NCBI RefSeq assembly: GCF_006716765.1
Contig: NZ_VFPO01000001.1
Span: forward strand, 6,572,001 to 6,636,000
From: Actinomadura hallensis
Lineage (GTDB): Bacteria; Actinomycetota; Actinomycetes; Streptosporangiales; Streptosporangiaceae
Direction of reading: 5' to 3'
DNA: 64,000 nt
The position numbers and the translations under genes were made by a program. A model generated the notes under the pieces. It was not told the DNA's origin, searched no databases, and saw only the letters and a list, made by a program, of their open reading frames with translations. This document shows positions 59,027 through 64,000 of this stretch, piece by piece (positions within the stretch are counted from its first letter, which is position 1; each line of letters opens with the position of its first letter).

Positions 59027-61315
59027 ATGACTTCGCGGGGAACGAATATGGCCATGTTCCTCGCGACCCTCGTCGCGGCCCTGATCGGGCTTTCCGGGCT
59101 TTTCCCCGCCCACGCCGACACGACCTCGCCCCGGAACGCGTCCGCTGAGAGCGCTTCCACGCCGGCCGCCGACGCGCGCATCGACCGGCGCGTCGTGATC
59201 ATCGGCGTGCCGGGGATGCTGTGGAGCGACATCAGCGAGGAGAACACCCCCGCGCTGTGGGGGATGACCGCGGAGGGCTCCGCGGCGAGCCTCAGCGTCC
59301 GCACGACCCGGGTCAACACCTGCCCGACCGACGCGTGGCTGACGCTGTCGGCGGGGCAGCGGTCCCGGCTGCCGCACGGCGACTGCGCGCTGCCCGCCGC
59401 CCCCGTCCTGCCCGGGCAGGACTCCCCCACGGGCCCGCCGCCCGAGGGCGGCGCCATCGCCCCCGGCTGGCCGGCGATCAAGAGCGACAACGCCGGCACC
59501 AACTACCAGGCGCAGATCGGGCTGCTCGGCGACGCGGTCCAGGAGGCGGGCGGCTGCACCCTCGCCGTCGGGCCGGGCGCGGTGTTCGGGCTCGGCAACG
59601 GCGGCGGGCGCGTGGACCGCTACGTCGCGTCCCCCGACAAGGTGACCGCCGCCGACTGGGCCCGCTGCCCGCTCGCCGCGGTCGAGGTCGACGACCTGTT
59701 CCGCGCCTACCTCGACGCCGGGGTCGACGCGCGGGGCGAGCAGATCCCGCTGTCGGACGCCGACCGCGCCAAGGCCGCGGCCGCCGCGGACCGCCGGGTC
59801 GGCCAGGTCCTCACCGGGCTCCCGGAGGGGACGACGGTCCTGCTGGCCGGGCTGTCCGACATCGGCGTCGACCCGCACCTGCGCGTCGCCATCGCCAAGG
59901 GGCCCGCCGCCGACGGAACCTACGGGCCGGGGTACATGACGTCCGGCGCCACCCGGCAGGACGGCCTGGTCACGCTCACCGACCTCACCTCCACGACCCT
60001 GAGGCTGCTCGGGCTGGAGCGGCCGAAGCAGGCCGTCGGGTCGGTGTGGCGGCCGGAGCCGTCGGCCGACACCACGGCCGAACGCGTCGAGGCCCTGGAG
60101 GACCAGAACGTCGCGGCGCAGGCGATCCGCACCGTCCAGACCTCGTTCTACTGGGTGCTGTTCGCGACGCAGCTCGTCCTGTACGGCATCGCGGTGATCG
60201 CGCTGCGGCGCGTCGGCGGCGACCGCCGCTCCCGGGCGCGGATCCTCGGCGGCACCCGCGTGATCGCGCTGCTCGGGGGAGCGGCGACGGGCGCGTCGTT
60301 CCTCGCCGGGCTGCTGCCGTGGTGGCGGGCCGAGCACGCGACCCCCGTCCTGATCTGCACCGTGCTCGGGTTCGCGGGGCTGCTGACCGGCCTGGCGCTG
60401 GCGGGGCCGTGGCGCCGGTCCGCGTTCGCGCCCGGACTGGTGATCACCGGGATCACCGCCGCCGTCCTCGCGCTGGACGTGATGACCGGCTCGAACCTCC
60501 AGCTCAACACGCTGATGGGGTACACCGCGCTCGTCGCCGGACGGTTCTACGGGTTCGGCAACCAGGCGTTCTCGCTGTTCGCCGTCGCGTCGATCCTGAC
60601 GGCGGCGTGGCTGGCCGAGTACCCGCTGCGGGCGGGCCGCAAGGCGCTCGCGGCGGGGATCGTCGCGGTGATCGGGGCGTTCGCCGTCGCGGTGGACGGG
60701 CTCCCCGCGTGGGGCAGCGACTTCGGCGGCGTCATCGCGATGGTCCCGGCGTTCGCGATGCTCGCGCTGATGGTGGCGGGACGGCGCGTCTCCCCGCTCC
60801 TCCTCGTGCCGACCGGCCTGGCGGGCGCGGCGCTGGTGCTGTTCATCTCCTTCCTGAACTCCAGGAGCGCCGAACCGACGCACCTGGGCCGGTTCTGGCA
60901 GGACCTCGTGGACGGCCGGGCGTGGGGCATCGTCACCCGCAAGTTCGACGCCATGGTGAACAGCCTCGGGTACTGGCCGTACACGCTGGCGGTCGCCGCG
61001 GCGGTCGTGTTCCTCTTCTTCGTCCTGGCGCGGCCCACGCGGTGGAGGGTGTCGGTCCTGCAGCGCGCGTACGAGCACAGCGCCACGATGCGGCCCGCGC
61101 TGATCTGCGCGCTCATGGTCGGCGTCATCGGGATGCTGGTGAACGACTCCGGCGTGGTGATCCTGTCGGTGTCGCTCAGCCTGGCGACCCCGCTGATGCT
61201 CGCCGCGGGCGTCCGGTCGCTGGAGCTCGACCTGAGAAACGAAGACACTGCACGACCAGGATCAGCAGAAGCGCCACCAGCGTCCACGGAACCAAGGTCG
61301 GCCGAACGAAGGTGA
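59027..61315 (+). CDS. Polytopic membrane protein with alkaline phosphatase-like extracellular domain
   Basis: A 762-residue protein. After a signal anchor, residues 45-360 form a periplasmic domain of the alkaline-phosphatase superfamily (RRVVIIGVPGMLWSDI, TCPTDAWLTLSAGQR, GLVTLTDLTSTTLRLLG). About 11 transmembrane helices follow. Actinomycete homologues occur beside cell-wall and lipoglycan genes; the role is not known. TAACCT ends seven bases before the ATG, indicating a leaderless mRNA. The last 140 bases overlap the convergent gene. Confidence 0.8.
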   Translation: MTSRGTNMAMFLATLVAALIGLSGLFPAHADTTSPRNASAESASTPAADARIDRRVVIIGVPGMLWSDISEENTPALWGMTAEGSAASLSVRTTRVNTCPTDAWLTLSAGQRSRLPHGDCALPAAPVLPGQDSPTGPPPEGGAIAPGWPAIKSDNAGTNYQAQIGLLGDAVQEAGGCTLAVGPGAVFGLGNGGGRVDRYVASPDKVTAADWARCPLAAVEVDDLFRAYLDAGVDARGEQIPLSDADRAKAAAAADRRVGQVLTGLPEGTTVLLAGLSDIGVDPHLRVAIAKGPAADGTYGPGYMTSGATRQDGLVTLTDLTSTTLRLLGLERPKQAVGSVWRPEPSADTTAERVEALEDQNVAAQAIRTVQTSFYWVLFATQLVLYGIAVIALRRVGGDRRSRARILGGTRVIALLGGAATGASFLAGLLPWWRAEHATPVLICTVLGFAGLLTGLALAGPWRRSAFAPGLVITGITAAVLALDVMTGSNLQLNTLMGYTALVAGRFYGFGNQAFSLFAVASILTAAWLAEYPLRAGRKALAAGIVAVIGAFAVAVDGLPAWGSDFGGVIAMVPAFAMLALMVAGRRVSPLLLVPTGLAGAALVLFISFLNSRSAEPTHLGRFWQDLVDGRAWGIVTRKFDAMVNSLGYWPYTLAVAAAVVFLFFVLARPTRWRVSVLQRAYEHSATMRPALICALMVGVIGMLVNDSGVVILSVSLSLATPLMLAAGVRSLELDLRNEDTARPGSAEAPPASTEPRSAERR

Positions 61316-62711
61316 ACAGCCACGACAGGTCGTCGGGCAGGCTGATCCGGGCGGGGGCGCGGGCCGGGAGGTAGGCGAAGCTCAGCGCGGCGGTGTGGGC
61401 GAGCAGGATCCCGTCGACGCGCGTCCAGGGGAGCAGCGCCAGCAGCGCCCACGCGAACCCGTCGTACCAGGGCAGCGCGTAGGGGGCGGCGAACAGCCAG
61501 GCGAGGACGAGGGCGGCCGCGACGCGCTGGGTCTCCCCGTCCCGGGCGGACGCCTCCCCCGTGCCCGGCGGCGTGTTGTCCCGCGGAAGGGTGCGGACGA
61601 GCAGGACGAACAGCAGGAGCCCGAGCAGCAGCGCGCCCGTCTTGATGACGTCGCGGCGCGCTCCGCGCCCGAACCAGTCGTCCAGCAGGTGCCAGGGCGT
61701 CGCGAACGACACCATGCCGCTCGCCTCCCGGACCTGGTCCAGCGCGTGCGGCCCGGCGACCAGGTAGGACAGCGCCGCGACCGCGCCCGCGCCGCCGAGC
61801 AGCGCGACGAGCCCGGCCGCCGACCGCCGGATCCGGCCCTCCCACGTCCCGCGGACCAGCGCCCAGGCGGGGCCGCCGACGACGAGCGCCGCGGGCAGCT
61901 TCACCGCGGCGCCGACGCCGGCCAGGACGCCCGCGGCGAGCGGGCGGGGCAGGCCGGCGAGCCGCCGTCCGGGGCGGGCGTGCCCGCTGAACACGGCGAG
62001 CGCCGCCACCATCGGCGCGATCGCGAGGACGTCGTTGTGCGCGCCGGCGATGAGGTGGAACAGCACGAGCGGGTTGCACGTCCACAGCAGCGCCGTGCGG
62101 AGCCGCCGCTCCTCGCTCCGCGCCGTCCGGTAGAGGATCAGCGCGGTCGCCGCGAACGCGAGCGTGTTGGCGACCGACAGGACGAACACGGTCAGCCGCA
62201 CCGATCCGCCGCCGATCCACGCGGCGAGCGCCTGCTCCCCCGTCGCGATCGGCCCGTACACCGACGGGGTGGTGCGCCACTCCTCCGGCGCGCCCGCGAC
62301 GGGGTCGTGCGACAGCTCGGCGGCGCTGGTCTCGTACGGGTCGTGGCCCGTCGCCGCCATCCGCCCGTAGGAGGCGTAGTTCAGGTGGTCGGTGGACCCG
62401 ACCGGCGGCATCATCATGAACGCGACGGCCGCCAGCATCCCGGCGGCGGCCACCGGCAGCGCCCGCACCCGCCAGCCCCGGCGGACGGCGGCGAGGCACA
62501 GCCCCAGCCCGGCCGTGCCCGCCGCGACGCCCGCGGCGACGAGCCCGATCACCAGGTGCGGCGTCGGGCGGAGCGTCAGCGAGTACGGCGGTTCGGCGGC
62601 GGCGCCGCCCAGTTCGGGCTGGAAGACGGACGGGCCCATCAGCGCGGTGAGCAGGAAGCACGCGAGGCTGATGCCGATGCCGCACAGCCCGCCCGTCCCG
62701 AGACGGGTCAC
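61176..62711 (-). CDS. MptB-like polyprenol-phosphomannose-dependent mannosyltransferase
   Basis: A 511-residue membrane glycosyltransferase with about 12 helices. The extracytoplasmic loop after helix 3 has STDHLNYASYGRMAATGHDPY, resembling the GT-C catalytic loop of MptA/MptB alpha-1,6-mannosyltransferases. It extends the mannan core of lipomannan-type glycans if the assignment holds. The GTG at 62711 overlaps the GT2 stop (GTGA), so both are coupled. The 3' 140 bases overlap the convergent gene. Confidence 0.8.
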   Translation of the reverse strand: MTRLGTGGLCGIGISLACFLLTALMGPSVFQPELGGAAAEPPYSLTLRPTPHLVIGLVAAGVAAGTAGLGLCLAAVRRGWRVRALPVAAAGMLAAVAFMMMPPVGSTDHLNYASYGRMAATGHDPYETSAAELSHDPVAGAPEEWRTTPSVYGPIATGEQALAAWIGGGSVRLTVFVLSVANTLAFAATALILYRTARSEERRLRTALLWTCNPLVLFHLIAGAHNDVLAIAPMVAALAVFSGHARPGRRLAGLPRPLAAGVLAGVGAAVKLPAALVVGGPAWALVRGTWEGRIRRSAAGLVALLGGAGAVAALSYLVAGPHALDQVREASGMVSFATPWHLLDDWFGRGARRDVIKTGALLLGLLLFVLLVRTLPRDNTPPGTGEASARDGETQRVAAALVLAWLFAAPYALPWYDGFAWALLALLPWTRVDGILLAHTAALSFAYLPARAPARISLPDDLSWLFTFVRPTLVPWTLVALLLILVVQCLRFSGRAPATGRPRRASAGSPG

Positions 62712-63439
62712 CGGCGGCGGCCGCGCAGGCGGTCCACGCCGCGGGCGACCGCCGGTTCGCGGGCGGCGAGGGCCCGCGCCACGTCCCGGAACTGCCGGGC
62801 GCGGTGCAGCTGGGAGCGCCAGTCCGTCCCGGTGGCGCGGTGGGCGAGCGGCACCTCGACCTCCCGTACCCGGAAGCCCTGGCGCAGCAGGTCGATGGTG
62901 AGGGCCGTCTCCACGCCGAAGCCGGGGGCGAGCGGCAGCGCGGCGTCGAACGCGGCGCGGGTCAGGCAGCGCTGCCCGTTGAGGGGGGCGGTGGCCTCCC
63001 ACCCGGTGGCGCGGCGGATCCCGTCGCGGGACAGCCGGACGACGAACCCGTGCCCGCCGAGCTTCACCGTCGTGGTGAACACGGCGATGGTCATGTCGGC
63101 CTCGCCGGCCCGCACCGGTTCGGTGAGCGGCGCGGCGTCACGGGCGGTCTCGGCGAGGTCGGCGTCGAGGAACAGCAGGTGGCGCGGCTGGTCGCGGCCG
63201 TCGTCGAGGAGCCGGACGGCTTCGGCGCCGGTCTCCATTGCGGCGCCCTTGCCGCGGTTGCGGCTGTGCCGGACGACCTTCGCCCCGGCCTCGCGGGCGA
63301 CCCGGCCGGTGCCGTCGGACGAGCCGTCGTCGACCACCACGACCAGGTCGGCGCCGGGGAGTTCGTGCGCGGCCTTGACGGTGGCCGCGATGCGGTCGGC
63401 TTCGTCCTTGGCCGGGATGATCACCGCTACGTCCTGCAT
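62708..63439 (-). CDS. GT2-family glycosyltransferase
   Basis: A 243-residue cytosolic GT-A enzyme (VAVIIPAKDEADRI, VVVVDDGSSDGTG and the metal motif FLDADL). It may supply a polyprenyl-phosphate sugar to the coupled MptB-like enzyme, or make a soluble product such as glucosyl-phosphoglycerate; sequence alone does not decide. It has no transmembrane region. Confidence 0.87.
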   Translation of the reverse strand: MQDVAVIIPAKDEADRIAATVKAAHELPGADLVVVVDDGSSDGTGRVAREAGAKVVRHSRNRGKGAAMETGAEAVRLLDDGRDQPRHLLFLDADLAETARDAAPLTEPVRAGEADMTIAVFTTTVKLGGHGFVVRLSRDGIRRATGWEATAPLNGQRCLTRAAFDAALPLAPGFGVETALTIDLLRQGFRVREVEVPLAHRATGTDWRSQLHRARQFRDVARALAAREPAVARGVDRLRGRRR

Positions 63440-63617
63440 ATCGGCGATCGTAGCCGGGCGGGCCCGGCCCTCGGGGGCGGCCGCCGTGAACGACCCCGCC
63501 GTTTTCCGGGCCGTCGCGTACGCGTCGAGGCCCTGTCACCCCCGCCCGGACGCGCGGGGACGCCGCACCGCCCCCCGGCCGGGTACGGGAAAGCGGCCGC
63601 CGCCGGGCGGGCCCGGT

Positions 63618-63675
63618 GCGCGGCCTGTCGTTCTGGTCGTTCTGGTCGGTCGGGTCGTTCCGGTGGGTCGGGTCA
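63618..63675. repeat. Short GGTCGTTC-type repeats
   Basis: Near-tandem GGTCGTTCT, GGTCGGTC and GGTCGTTCC units follow the STAS gene in the 233-bp gap. They are simple sequence; function unknown. Confidence 0.5.
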
Positions 63676-63999
63676 GCGGGCGTCCATGGCGGGCGCCGCG
63701 TCGGTCACGGTGAACACCGTGTCGAGGCCGGTGACCTGGAGGATGCGCTTCACGGCCGGGCGCGGCGCGGCGAGTTCCAGCGAGCCGCCCTGCTCCTTGA
63801 GCCGCTTCATGGCGGCAAGGAGCACGTTCATGCCGGTCGAGTCGCAGAACTCGACACCGCTCAGGTCGACCACGATGCGGTCGACCTTCTCGCGCAGGAG
63901 ACCCGCGAGGGCCGCCTGCAGCCTGGGCGCGGTGTACAGGTCCAGCTCACCCACCGCCGTGACGACGGTGTGACCCTCCTGAGACGCGGTCGAGACGTT
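63673..63999 (-). CDS. STAS-domain anti-sigma factor antagonist (5' end outside window)
   Basis: A SpoIIAA-like protein that, unphosphorylated, binds an anti-sigma factor kinase and frees a sigma factor. The sequence reads in frame from the window edge (NVSTASQEGHTVVTAVGELDLYT), so the start lies to the right. The phosphorylatable Ser is in VEFCDSTGMNVL. The visible 108 residues are nearly the whole domain. Confidence 0.9.
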   Translation of the reverse strand, partial: NVSTASQEGHTVVTAVGELDLYTAPRLQAALAGLLREKVDRIVVDLSGVEFCDSTGMNVLLAAMKRLKEQGGSLELAAPRPAVKRILQVTGLDTVFTVTDAAPAMDAR

Positions 64000-64000
64000 T

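Noticed and set aside
57581..61078. 1165-aa minus-strand open frame
   Set aside because: Only 57581-58972 is a gene (GT87). The rest is a shadow of the plus-strand phosphatase-like gene.

Overview
The window is about 64 kb of very GC-rich DNA from an actinomycete chromosome. It starts inside dnaA and runs away from the origin: dnaA, dnaN, gnd, recF, a DciA/DUF721 gene, gyrB, gyrA, a DUF3566 gene and tRNA-Ile. The gnd gene between dnaN and recF, a tRNA-integrated pSAM2-like element, a bacterial proteasome activator (Bpa) and large lipoglycan-type mannosyltransferases fit Streptosporangiales or Thermomonosporaceae (Actinomadura-like). That placement is inferred from gene content, and the genus is not proven.

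Layout. 1-12.5 kb is the conserved replication and gyrase block, with an oriC rich in DnaA boxes between dnaA and dnaN. 12.5-22.1 kb holds variable single genes: an intradiol dioxygenase, a DUF6504-like gene under a LexA-type box, an AraC regulator, an EamA exporter, an M64 metalloprotease, an SDR, DLW-39 and a phosphonatase-like HAD. It also has two gene-poor stretches, one carrying near-perfect DnaA boxes. 22.1-35.5 kb is an actinomycete integrative and conjugative element (AICE) in the 3' end of tRNA-Ala, bounded by 48-bp direct repeats. Its core is int-xis-rep-tra, two small paralogues, a Pra-like activator and a GntR regulator. Its right part holds small paralogues, an IS701-type insertion with CTAG target duplications, and cargo genes: a DUF5919-like regulator, an inositol-phosphatase-family enzyme and an AT-richer PD-(D/E)XK nuclease-like protein. 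35.5-38.2 kb holds a Cys-rich protein, a candidate secreted RNase-type toxin with a coupled small partner, and an ECF sigma factor.

38.5-51 kb carries a DPBB-like/MauE pair, an AAA ATPase, a divergent pirin/MarR pair with two matching palindromic operators, an M15 peptidase lipoprotein, tRNA-Ser, a cupin, a Pro-rich MinD-like ATPase, a quinone oxidoreductase and bpa. 51-64 kb holds serS with a HAD hydrolase, a methyltransferase, a secreted Ig-like protein, a FrnE-type DsbA, pheA, DUF4446, and a set of membrane glycosyltransferases (two polytopic enzymes and a GT2 enzyme) beside a polytopic alkaline-phosphatase-like protein. An anti-sigma-factor antagonist gene runs off the right end.

Most of the window is housekeeping. 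The best candidates for something undescribed are the AICE cargo next to attR, the secreted RNase-like/partner pair at 36.6-37.5 kb, the second DnaA-box cluster at 13.5-15.2 kb, and the nested inverted repeat at 35.2 kb.
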